The notes under the pieces were generated by a model, which was not told where the DNA came from, did not search any database, and was given only the letters and a program-made list of their open reading frames with translations. A stretch of DNA of 40,187 bases from an uncultured Bacilli bacterium (lineage in GTDB: Bacteria > Bacillota_I > Bacilli_A > RF39 > UBA660), in assembly GCA_934096105.1 (NCBI GenBank), contig CAKOLH010000009.1, positions 1 to 40,187 on the forward strand, given 5' to 3'. Below, one piece after another: positions 22,570 to 31,200 of the stretch; within the stretch, counting starts at the first letter, position 1; every line of letters starts with the position of its first letter. The position numbers and the translations under genes were made by a program.

Positions 22570-22944
22570 ATGAATATTGATGAATTAATTAAGTATATGA
22601 CTAATACTTTGAATAGATTATATATGTGTAGAAATAATAGTAGTGGTATAGTTAGAACTAATATATATAATGCTATCTTATATTATAAGAAGATGTTAAT
22701 TAAGAATGATTGTATTTTTGCTTATAATGATAATAGTGATGTTAAGCTAGATAATAAGTCTTTATATGATACTTTGTTTTCTATTGCTAGTGATATTCAA
22801 TATTTTGATTCATTATTTAATGAAGATAATTTAGTTAATGCTTGGTGGTGTGTATGCTTAGCTATGAATGAACTTAAAATAGATAATAATAAATTAGATT
22901 GTTGTATTAAGAGAAAAGTTAAAGATAATAAAGTTATAGAATAG
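22570..22944 (+). CDS. hypothetical Cys-containing protein
   Basis: 124 residues, not recognised. It is soluble and mostly helical by composition (NIDELIKYMTNTLNRLYMCR, YNAILYYKKMLIKNDCIFAY, LYDTLFSIASDIQYFDSLFN, AWWCVCLAMNELK), with five or six cysteines including a CC pair near the end. There is no signal peptide or membrane span. GGGAGAG lies about 10 bases before the ATG. It begins 70 bases after rpoC and ends in its own terminator, so it may be a tail gene of the rpoBC operon. Confidence 0.7.
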   Translation: MNIDELIKYMTNTLNRLYMCRNNSSGIVRTNIYNAILYYKKMLIKNDCIFAYNDNSDVKLDNKSLYDTLFSIASDIQYFDSLFNEDNLVNAWWCVCLAMNELKIDNNKLDCCIKRKVKDNKVIE

Positions 22945-22964
22945 TTATTCTATGACTTTTTTGT
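22930..22964 (+). terminator. terminator after the 22570 gene
   Basis: AAAGTTATAGAATA on the left pairs with TATTCTATGACTTT on the right (one G-U pair) around GT, followed by Ts. The stop codon lies at the loop. Confidence 0.8.
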
Positions 22965-22965
22965 T

Positions 22966-23027
22966 CACTCTAAGTCTTGTAGTCTTAGAGTGTTAAATTA
23001 AGCCTCCTGGAAGGAGTCTTAATTTAA
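22966..23027. repeat. twin abutting hairpin element, copy 4, with a sequestered Shine-Dalgarno
   Basis: Hairpin A has 9-base arms 22966-22974 and 22984-22992 (CACTCTAAG/CTTAGAGTG), loop TCTTGTAGT. Hairpin B has 10-base arms 22993-23002 and 23018-23027 (TTAAATTAAG/CTTAATTTAA), and its apex holds a second stem, CTCCT/AGGAG, around GGA. The hairpins abut directly. AGGAG would be the ribosome binding site of the small ORF at 23029, so hairpin B could hide it. Confidence 0.6.
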
Positions 23028-23028
23028 T

Positions 23029-23115
23029 ATGTCAGTAACATCTATTATATATAAGCCGGTAGTGTTTATTATGATGTTGTTTATTATTTGGTTTATTTTG
23101 TTGACTATTTGGTAA
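23029..23115 (+). CDS. possible 28-residue membrane peptide
   Basis: ATG (23029) to TAA (23113-23115). The peptide starts MSVTSIIYKP and continues as one hydrophobic helix (about 11-28: VVFIMMLFIIWFILLTIW). AGGAG (23012-23016) is 12 bases upstream but paired within a hairpin. The last codons overlap the -35 of the next promoter. It could be a regulated leader or small membrane protein, or a chance ORF; there is no clear promoter of its own, since a terminator lies just upstream. Confidence 0.35.
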   Translation: MSVTSIIYKPVVFIMMLFIIWFILLTIW

Positions 23116-23129
23116 AATAATAGTATTAT
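23101..23129 (+). promoter_or_regulatory. promoter of the acyl-CoA-synthetase-like gene
   Basis: TTGACT (23101-23106), 17 bases, TATTAT (23124-23129). Transcription would start near 23136, which favours the ATG at 23164 over the one at 23146. Confidence 0.6.
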
Positions 23130-23163
23130 ATAGGTGATTTGTTTGATGGGGAGAACTAAGAAT

Positions 23164-24987
23164 ATGAAAAACTATAATGAGGATATAGAGAGAAACTTGT
23201 ATTTAAGAGATTTATTATTAGGAAATAGACAAGGACCTTTAACTGGAATACCAAATATAGATAAGCCTTGGCTTAAATATTATACTAAAGAACAATTGAT
23301 GGCTACTTCTATTAATAAAACTGTTTATCGTTATTTATATGATGAAAATAAAAAATATTTGAATGATACCGCTATTATATTTACAAATAAAAAAATAAAA
23401 TACTTTGAATTATTTATGCAAATAGAAAAAGTGGCTAAAGCACTTAAAACTATGGGAGTAAAAAAGGGAGAAGTTGTTACGATATGTTTACCTAATACTC
23501 CTGAATCCGCTTATTTATTTTATGCTTGTAGTATGATTGGTGCAATAGCAGATTATATAGATCCTACTGAAAGTGAAGATGGGTTAGAAAAGTATTTGAA
23601 TATATCTAATCCTAGACATTTGATAATGTTAGATATGTGTTTTGATAAGTTTACTAATTTAATTAAGAAGAAAAATATAGAGAATGTTGTTGTTACTTCA
23701 CCTGTAGAATCTTTACCATTAATAATGAATGGTTTAAAGATTAAGACTAAAATATCTGATAGAGAACTTTATAATAGACATAAAAATATTATGAATGAAT
23801 CTTCTGCTAATTATATGCTCTATAAAGAATTTATTAGAAATGGAAATGAGTATGTTGGTGCAATAGAAGAAAAATATGAGAAAGATAGACCGGTTGCTAT
23901 TGTTCATACTGGAGGAACTACTGGAGTACCCAAAGGTGTTCTTTTATCAAATGATAACTTAAATGAACTTACTAATCAAATTAAAAACTCTCCAGTGCAA
24001 TTTATACGACATTACTTATTAGTAGGAGTAATGCCAGAATTTGTTGGCTATGGTCTTAGTGTAGGATTACATACATCTTTAGTTTGTGGTATGAAAACAA
24101 TGATGATTGCTAAGTACGAACCAGAAAAGATACCGGAGGTAATACTAAAGTATAAACCTAATTGTATGGCTGGTAGTCCGGCTCACTGGGAAATATTCTC
24201 TAAAAGTCCTTTAATAAATAAACCTAGTGTTGATTTATCTTTCTTTAAGGCTCCTATTGAAGGTGGGGATACTTTGAATGCTAAAGTTGAGAGTAAAGTT
24301 AACGAAATATTGAATAATGGTGGATGTGAATATAAAATACAAAAGGGTTATGGTTTAACAGAAAAATGTTCTGCTGTTACAGTGTGTTTTAATAATGAAG
24401 TTAATAAACCTGGTAGTGTGGGTGTACCATTTTCTAAAACTGTTGTATCTATATATGATAATGATAGTGAAAATGATTTACATTATGGTGAACTTGGTGA
24501 AATTTGTGTAAGTGCTCCTGATATTATGCTTGGCTATTATGGTAATGAAGAGGAAACAAAAAAGGTAATAAAAAAACATTCTGATGGTAATATGTGGTTA
24601 CATACTGGAGATGTTGGATATGTTACAGAAGATGGTTTACTATATGTTGTTAGCAGAATAAAAGATATAATTATTAGATATGATGGTAAAAAAATATATC
24701 CATATAATGTTGAGAATATTTTATTAAAATGTCCTATAGTTAAATCAGTAGCAGTAGTTGGTATTCCTGATCCAAATCATTATAATGGGGAAGTACCAGT
24801 TGCTTTTGTTAGTGTTGATGATAGTTATAGTAAAGAAGAGGCAATGAGAATAGTTAGTGATTATGCTAATAGTACTATTACTGATTATTTAATACCAACA
24901 TCATACTACATTAAAGATGAGTTACCTAAAACTGTAGTAGGTAAAGTTGATAAAAAAGTATTAAAAAGATCTCTAGTTAGAAAGTAA
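23164..24987 (+). CDS. AMP-dependent acyl-CoA synthetase/ligase (ANL superfamily)
   Basis: Activates a carboxylic acid as acyl-AMP and passes it to a thiol, probably CoA. 607 residues, cytoplasmic. ANL motifs in order: the P-loop HTGGTTGVPKGVLLS (about residue 245), KGYGLTEKCSAVTV, MWLHTGDVGYVTEDG, VSRIKDIIIRYDGKKIYPYN, and the C-terminal lysine motif LPKTVVGKVDKK (Lys near 594). The substrate is not evident; the N-terminal extension (NLYLRDLLLGNRQGPLTGIP) resembles proteins annotated as fatty-acid or medium-chain ligases in gut Firmicutes. Start 23164 follows GGGGAGA; 23146 (after AGGTGA) is the alternative. It is a stand-alone gene with no carrier protein nearby. Confidence 0.85.
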   Translation: MKNYNEDIERNLYLRDLLLGNRQGPLTGIPNIDKPWLKYYTKEQLMATSINKTVYRYLYDENKKYLNDTAIIFTNKKIKYFELFMQIEKVAKALKTMGVKKGEVVTICLPNTPESAYLFYACSMIGAIADYIDPTESEDGLEKYLNISNPRHLIMLDMCFDKFTNLIKKKNIENVVVTSPVESLPLIMNGLKIKTKISDRELYNRHKNIMNESSANYMLYKEFIRNGNEYVGAIEEKYEKDRPVAIVHTGGTTGVPKGVLLSNDNLNELTNQIKNSPVQFIRHYLLVGVMPEFVGYGLSVGLHTSLVCGMKTMMIAKYEPEKIPEVILKYKPNCMAGSPAHWEIFSKSPLINKPSVDLSFFKAPIEGGDTLNAKVESKVNEILNNGGCEYKIQKGYGLTEKCSAVTVCFNNEVNKPGSVGVPFSKTVVSIYDNDSENDLHYGELGEICVSAPDIMLGYYGNEEETKKVIKKHSDGNMWLHTGDVGYVTEDGLLYVVSRIKDIIIRYDGKKIYPYNVENILLKCPIVKSVAVVGIPDPNHYNGEVPVAFVSVDDSYSKEEAMRIVSDYANSTITDYLIPTSYYIKDELPKTVVGKVDKKVLKRSLVRK

Positions 24988-25015
24988 AAAATGAATGTTT
25001 TTTGCTTTCTTTTTT
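24980..25015 (+). terminator. terminator of the acyl-CoA-synthetase-like gene
   Basis: AGAAAG (24980-24985) pairs with CTTTCT (25005-25010), with an inner A-run/T-run pairing, followed by Ts. The stop codon is inside the stem. Confidence 0.75.
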
Positions 25016-25059
25016 ACCAGTGCTGTGTTATAATCAATATTGAATAAAGAGGTGACGTT

Positions 25060-26829
25060 ATGCAGATTAGAATTACACTTTTAATTATAAGTTTTTTATA
25101 TGTTATGTTAACTAATATTGTATATTTTTCAAAAAGTAGAATTAATAATAGTGAAAATGCAGTCTATGAAAAGTTATTATCTATTACACCAATTGGCCTT
25201 CTTTTAGAACTTGGTTGTAATATTACCGCTATTTATAAAATGAATAATTTAGTGTCTAATATAATGTCAAGATTATATCTTGTATTTATTTTGATATGGT
25301 TAGTTGTATTTACTTTATATATACTTACTATTACAAAATATAAAGGTAATAAATTAGTTGAATATAAAAAAAGTAAAATAAGAAAAAGTATAATTGTTAG
25401 TTCTATAATGGCAGTGTTAATATTAATGGTTTTGCCTATCGACTTTGTATTAAAAAAAGACTCTGCATATTTAGGTGGAATTGGTATAGTATTTCTTTTG
25501 GTAATTACTTTTATTTTAATTGTTTTAGATTTTATACTATTTATAAAATATTTTAAAAACATGACTTTTAGAGAAAAGATTCCAATGCTTCTGTTACTTC
25601 TTTTAATAGGGGGACTTTTACTTGTTAATAATATTGCTCCAGAGATACAAATTATTTCTAGTTCATTTGCTTTTATTACAGTAATTATGTATTTTACAAT
25701 AGAGAATCCTGATAAGAAATTACTTGAAGAAGTATATATATCTAAGAAATTAGTAGAATCTGCGAATGAAGATAAGAGTATGTTTATATATAATATGATG
25801 AATGATGTTAAAAGTATTGCTGGTGATATTAATAAGTCTTCTGAAGTAATATTAAATAGTAATAATTTAGAAGAAAATAGATTCTTTGCTAGAGAGATAA
25901 TAGCCTCTAATAATAAGTTATATAGTATGGCTAATGATATATATAATATTGATGTTATTGATGATATTAATGTTAAAACTATTAAGAATAAATATAATAT
26001 TAAATTATTACTTAAAGAAGTTATAAGTAAGAATAAAGAATTATTTGAAAATAAAAATATTAGTTTTAGATTTAATATTGATAGTAATCTTCCTAATAGT
26101 TTATATGGAGATAGTATTAATTTAAAGAATGTATTAAATACTATTTTAGGTAATTCTTATAAGTATACTGATAAGGGATATGTTGAATTATCTGTTAATG
26201 CTATATTTAAGAAAGATATAGTTAGATTAATTATAAAGGTAGAGGATTCTGGTATTGGTATTAAGGCTGAAGATTTAGAAAGGTGTTTAAATAAAAATAC
26301 TAAGAATGAAAATAGTTTATATGGAGCTAGAAAGATTATTAATATAATGGGTGGTAATTTACTTATAAGTAGTGAATATAATAGGGGTACTATTGTTACC
26401 ATTATACTAGATCAAAAGATATATACTTCTAGTGATAAAAAAGATAATTATGATGGTTATGTTAATAATAAAAAGATATTAATTGTGGATGATAATAATT
26501 CTCGTATTAAATTAATTGGTAAAATATTAGAAAAACATAATATACTATATGACAGTTCTAATTTAGGCAAAGATGCACTAGATAGAATTAGAAAAGGGGA
26601 TAAGTATGATATGTTATTGTTAGATGATGATATGCCATATTTATCTTGGAATGTAGTAATGAAAAAGTTAAAGAATATTAAAGGATTTAATATACCAGTA
26701 ATAATACTTACTAAGGATGATAATAAAAATAATATTAAAGAATATAAAGATGTGGGTATTACTGACTATATATCAAAACCAATAGATAAAGATGATTTAA
26801 TGAATAAGATAGGCAAGTACTTGAAATAA
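25060..26829 (+). CDS. membrane hybrid sensor kinase-like protein with degenerate His site and receiver domain
   Basis: 589 residues. Six or so N-terminal membrane helices (about 1-215) form a sensor resembling polytopic histidine kinases. A DHp-like helix pair (about 228-300) carries MFIYNMMNDVKSIAGDIN where kinases have NMSHEIRTPLN; the histidine position is Asn248. The ATPase domain (about 345-453) keeps an N box (NVLNTILGNSYKYT) and VEDSGIGI, but the G2 glycine loop is reduced to SLYGARKIINIMGG. The receiver domain (about 471-589) looks complete: VDDN (Asp477/478), phosphoacceptor Asp522 in LLLDDDMP, Thr551 and Lys573. A -10 (TATAAT) is at 25029-25034 and AGAGGTG precedes the ATG. It lies just upstream of the surface-protein operon. 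Confidence 0.85.
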   Translation: MQIRITLLIISFLYVMLTNIVYFSKSRINNSENAVYEKLLSITPIGLLLELGCNITAIYKMNNLVSNIMSRLYLVFILIWLVVFTLYILTITKYKGNKLVEYKKSKIRKSIIVSSIMAVLILMVLPIDFVLKKDSAYLGGIGIVFLLVITFILIVLDFILFIKYFKNMTFREKIPMLLLLLLIGGLLLVNNIAPEIQIISSSFAFITVIMYFTIENPDKKLLEEVYISKKLVESANEDKSMFIYNMMNDVKSIAGDINKSSEVILNSNNLEENRFFAREIIASNNKLYSMANDIYNIDVIDDINVKTIKNKYNIKLLLKEVISKNKELFENKNISFRFNIDSNLPNSLYGDSINLKNVLNTILGNSYKYTDKGYVELSVNAIFKKDIVRLIIKVEDSGIGIKAEDLERCLNKNTKNENSLYGARKIINIMGGNLLISSEYNRGTIVTIILDQKIYTSSDKKDNYDGYVNNKKILIVDDNNSRIKLIGKILEKHNILYDSSNLGKDALDRIRKGDKYDMLLLDDDMPYLSWNVVMKKLKNIKGFNIPVIILTKDDNKNNIKEYKDVGITDYISKPIDKDDLMNKIGKYLK

Positions 26830-26844
26830 TGGTACTTCTTTTAT
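26815..26844 (+). terminator. terminator of the hybrid kinase gene
   Basis: AAGTAC (26815-26820) pairs with GTACTT (26832-26837), followed by a CTTTTATT tail. Modest strength. Confidence 0.55.
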
Positions 26845-26868
26845 TGTAAAATAATTACTTTTTTATTA

Positions 26869-26897
26869 TTGCAAAATGTTATTAAATATAGTATTAT
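26869..26897 (+). promoter_or_regulatory. promoter of the cohesin/dockerin surface operon
   Basis: TTGCAA (26869-26874), 17 bases, TATTAT (26892-26897), about 30 bases before the first ATG of the operon. Confidence 0.5.
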
Positions 26898-26927
26898 TAG
26901 TATGTAAGATAGAGGAGTGAAATATTT

Positions 26928-28247
26928 ATGAAAAAGAAAATTATTATATTTATTGCATTAATTGGTGTATTATTACCTGTTAATGTAAAAGCATTAATAG
27001 GTAGTATTAATTTATCATGTGACAAAATAAAACTTAACCCTAATGAAGAAACTACTTGTTATGTAAAAGGAAATATTAATGAAGAAGTGTCTGGTATAGA
27101 TGCTACTTTAGTACTAGGAGATAATTTAACATTATCTAGTATTACTAAAGATTCAATTTGGGATAGTGGAGATGTTGGTACTGATAGTAATAAAATAGTA
27201 TTAGTTACTAGTAATAATCCTAAAGGTAATTTTAATGTTGTTACTTTTAAAGTAAAGACTGGAAGTAAAAGTAATATGGATACTAAAATATCACTTAGTG
27301 ATGTAAAATTATCTAATGCTACTGATTTTACTGAGACAGATTTTACTGTTGATGATGTTAAAATTAGAATACCAAGTACAGTGAATACTCTATCTAGTTT
27401 AACTGTAAGTGGAACTACATTTAATTTTAATGAGAATACTACTAGCTATGAATTAGAAGTAGATAGTGATAAAGTAACTATTAATGCTACTAGAAAAGAT
27501 ACTAATTCTGTTGTAAGTGGTGATACCGGTAGTAAGAATTTAAAATATGGATTAAATACATTTTATGTAAAAGTAACTAGTGAGTCAGGTAGTGTAAAAA
27601 CATATACATTAAAAATTACTAGACCAGATAATAGAAGTAAAGAAAACTATATGTTAAGTTTTAAGTTTGGTAATTATGATTTAGATTTTTCTAAAGATAA
27701 AACTAATTATGATTTGATAGTTAATAATAAAATAACTAGAATGGCAAGCTGCTATGGAGAAATAGATGATGATACTATTCTTTGTATAGACTCTGAAAGT
27801 CTTAAATATTCAGATAAAGCAAATGTAAATATATCAATTAATGGTAAAAATTTAAATGATTTGTTTGATGAAGATAAAGTAGAATTAAAGTGTAATGATG
27901 ATGAGACATCATGTGAAGTTTATTTTGAAAATAATAAAATAGGAATGGTTGAACATAAAGATGATAAAGAGTTTGGTTATGTTATATTAGATGATTTAAA
28001 AGTAGGAAATAATCAATTAAAAGTAATAGTGACTGCTGAAAACGAAGAAGAGAGAACTTATACATTTAATATAAATAGAAAGGATGAAGAAGGTAAAGTT
28101 ATTGATAAAACTGAAGAAGAAATTACTTCAAATAGTGGAACTGGTTCTATTTATATGATAATTGTAGGTATAGTATTGGTTGTTGCTTTAGTTATTTTGG
28201 TTATAATATTAAGAAGAAAAAATTTATTTAATAAAGAAAAAAAATAA
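26928..28247 (+). CDS. membrane-anchored cohesin-like / cadherin-like beta-sandwich protein
   Basis: 439 residues, exported. Signal peptide about 1-23. A cohesin-like module (about 24-150) begins GSINLSCDKIKLNPNEETTC and has the alternating pattern of that fold (VSGIDATLVLGDNLTLSSIT, FNVVTFKVKTGS, TKISLSDVKLSNATD). Two cadherin-like beta-sandwich modules follow (about 150-236: TLSSLTVSGTTFNFNENTTS, KTYTLKITRP; and about 237-395). A C-terminal transmembrane helix (about 408-428) with a Lys/Arg tail anchors it, with no LPXTG motif. First gene of the operon; 15 bases before the dockerin gene. GAGGAGTG precedes the ATG. The protein is paralogous to the one at 31546. The cohesin assignment rests on pattern and context. 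Confidence 0.75.
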   Translation: MKKKIIIFIALIGVLLPVNVKALIGSINLSCDKIKLNPNEETTCYVKGNINEEVSGIDATLVLGDNLTLSSITKDSIWDSGDVGTDSNKIVLVTSNNPKGNFNVVTFKVKTGSKSNMDTKISLSDVKLSNATDFTETDFTVDDVKIRIPSTVNTLSSLTVSGTTFNFNENTTSYELEVDSDKVTINATRKDTNSVVSGDTGSKNLKYGLNTFYVKVTSESGSVKTYTLKITRPDNRSKENYMLSFKFGNYDLDFSKDKTNYDLIVNNKITRMASCYGEIDDDTILCIDSESLKYSDKANVNISINGKNLNDLFDEDKVELKCNDDETSCEVYFENNKIGMVEHKDDKEFGYVILDDLKVGNNQLKVIVTAENEEERTYTFNINRKDEEGKVIDKTEEEITSNSGTGSIYMIIVGIVLVVALVILVIILRRKNLFNKEKK

Positions 28248-28262
28248 TTAGGAGTAAGTAGT

Positions 28263-31200
28263 ATGAAAAAGAAAATAATATATCTTAGTAGTTTTATTAT
28301 ATTGATATTAGGTATAGGTATATTTATAGATCAGGCTTTCTTTAAACCTACAGTAATAAATAGTTTTATAGCTTCAAAAATATATAGTAGTCCTGCAAAT
28401 AATGCTTTTACTGATGATAATTTTTATAAATGTGTAGTAGATGCTTATAATAAGGAAAACAAAACTAGTTTACCATATACTACTAATTTAAATGATGAAC
28501 AGTTAAAAACTATTACTGTGTTAGAATGTGATGGTTATGGAGAATCTGATGAAAACAAAATTAAAAGTGCTAATGGTATAGAAAAGTTAACAGCATTAAT
28601 AGATTTAAGGGTAGAACATAATAAATTAACATCACTAGATGTAAGTAAGAATACATCATTAACATATCTGTATTTATTTAGTAATCAATTAACAGAACTA
28701 AATGTAAGTAAGAATACAGCATTAACATCCATAGATGTAAATTATAATAAATTTACATCACTAGATGTAAGTAAAAATATAGCATTAACAACTTTGAATG
28801 TAGGTAATAATCAATTAACAGAATTAGATGTAAGTAAAAATACAGCATTAACAGATTTGTATGTGAGTAATAATCAATTAACAAGTATAGATGTAAGTAA
28901 AAATACAGCATTAACAGATTTGTATGTAGGTGATAATCAATTAACAGAATTAGATGTAAGTAAAAATACAGCATTAACAGCTTTGAATGTAGGTGATAAT
29001 CAATTAACAGAATTAGATGTAAGTAAAAATACAGCATTAATAGCCTTATATGTGAGTGGTAATAAATTAACATCTCTAGATGTAAGTAAAAATACGGCAT
29101 TAACAGATTTGTATGTTAGTAATAATCAATTAACAAGTATAGATGTAAGTAAGAATACAGCATTAACAAAATTGCATATGGTTACTAATCAATTAACATC
29201 CCTAGATGTAAGTAAAAATACGGCATTAAAATACTTACATGTAGAGTATAATAAATTAACATCACTAGATGTAAGTAAAAACACATCATTAACAACCTTA
29301 TATGTAGATCATAATCAATTAACATCACTAGATGTAAGTAAGAATACATCATTAACAGCCTTAGATGTTAGTAACAACAAATTAGCGGAATTAGATGTCA
29401 GTAAAAACATAGCATTAACATACTTGGGTGCACATGATAATTCATTTGTAACTAAGTTAATTGTTTATAAGGGTAATATAAATATAGGTGATTATAACAA
29501 ATTTGCAAAATTACCTGAAGGCAAAACTTCTGTTTTAACTAAGTTGAGTAGTTATAGTAAAGATGTTGTTATAGATGAAAATAATATTAATATTGATATA
29601 GTTGGTGAATATGTTGTTACTGCTAGTTACAAACATAATATTTATACTAGTAATAACACTTATTCGGGAACTTATAATATTAAAGTAATAGAAATAACTA
29701 GTGATAAGTATGTTATAGATGATGATAAGGAATATATTTATACTGGTACTGATGTTGATAAGGATACTATACTTAAGAATATTAATTTAGATAGTGGATG
29801 TAATAAAGCTATTGAAGATAATAAGTTAATTATTAAGTATGGTGATGAGGTATTAAAGACATTTAAGATAGTTAATATTTCTAGTACTAAGTATGATTTA
29901 AGTAAAGAATATATATTTGATAATAATTTTGATATAAATAATATTAAGGTTGTTAATGGTACTAGTGATGTTAATAATAATGAATTATTAATTAAATATG
30001 AAGATGTAGTATTAAATAAATATAAATTAGTAAGTTATAATAGTACTAAATATGATTTGAGCAAAGATAGTATTAAAGTACTTGATAATAATATTGAAGA
30101 GTTTATTAGTAATATTAAATGTATTAATTGTAATGTTAAGATATTTGATGGTAATGAATATAAAGCTAAGGGTGACTTTGGTGATAATGATAAACTTAGA
30201 ATATTATATAATGATGAAGTATTAAAAGAATATAGTTTAACTTATGGTGTAAATGGTATTTCTTTAGTTAATAAGAAAGTTAAGTTAAATTTAGATACTA
30301 AGAATAGTATTAAATTAGAATATACTATTAGTCCTAAGAATGCTGATAATAAAGAAGTTACTTGGAAGAGTAGTAATACTGATGTTGTTACTATAGACAA
30401 TAATGGTGTTATTACTGCGAAAGGATATGGAGATGCAGTTATTACTGTTACTACAGTAGATGGTAATTATAGTGATACTTGTGATGTTAATGTATCTGAA
30501 TTTATTACTTATACTATTACTTATAAGGATGGAGATAATAGTTATACTGAAGATTATGAAGAAGGAGATAGTGTTACTTGGAAGAGTGATATTACTAAGA
30601 AAGGTTATACTTTAGTAGGATGGAAGTATAATGATAAGGAATATAAATTTAGTGATAAGTTTACTATGATAAATGAAGATATTACCGTTACTTCGATATG
30701 GAATGTTAATAAATATACTATTACTTATGAAGTAAATGGTGGTAGTATTAACAATAAAACTAAAGAAGTTACTTATGATAGTAAATATGGTGTATTAGAT
30801 ATACCAAGTAAGAAAGGTTATACTTTTAAAGGATGGTATAAAGAAAATGATTTTATTAGTATGGTAGATGAAGATACTATAGTAAGTGATGATAAAGATC
30901 ATACTTTATATGCTAAATGGGAAATTAATAGTTATAAGTTAACTATTGATACTGGTATTAATACTAATGAATATACTTTAAAGTATAATGAAGAAAAAGA
31001 AATAGTTATTCCTGAAAGAAAGGGTTATAGTTTTATTAAATGGAATATTACTGGTACTGATAGTAGTATTAATAATAATATATTTAAAATGGGTACTGAA
31101 AATAGTACTTTAGTAGCAGAATGGAAATTAATTATTCCTGAGATTAAAAATTATAAAGTTAAAGATAAATATATTACTGGTGTTAAGTTAAATACTAATG

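Noticed and set aside
28753..29100. Long open frame on the minus strand inside the LRR array with a repeated Tyr/Leu-rich peptide
   Set aside because: It is the antisense shadow of the 63-bp repeats; periodic DNA keeps the opposite frame open. No ribosome binding site.
28626..29444. Regular repeats that could be taken for a CRISPR array
   Set aside because: The 63-base units are contiguous, in frame and encode LRRs; there are no unique spacers and no cas genes.
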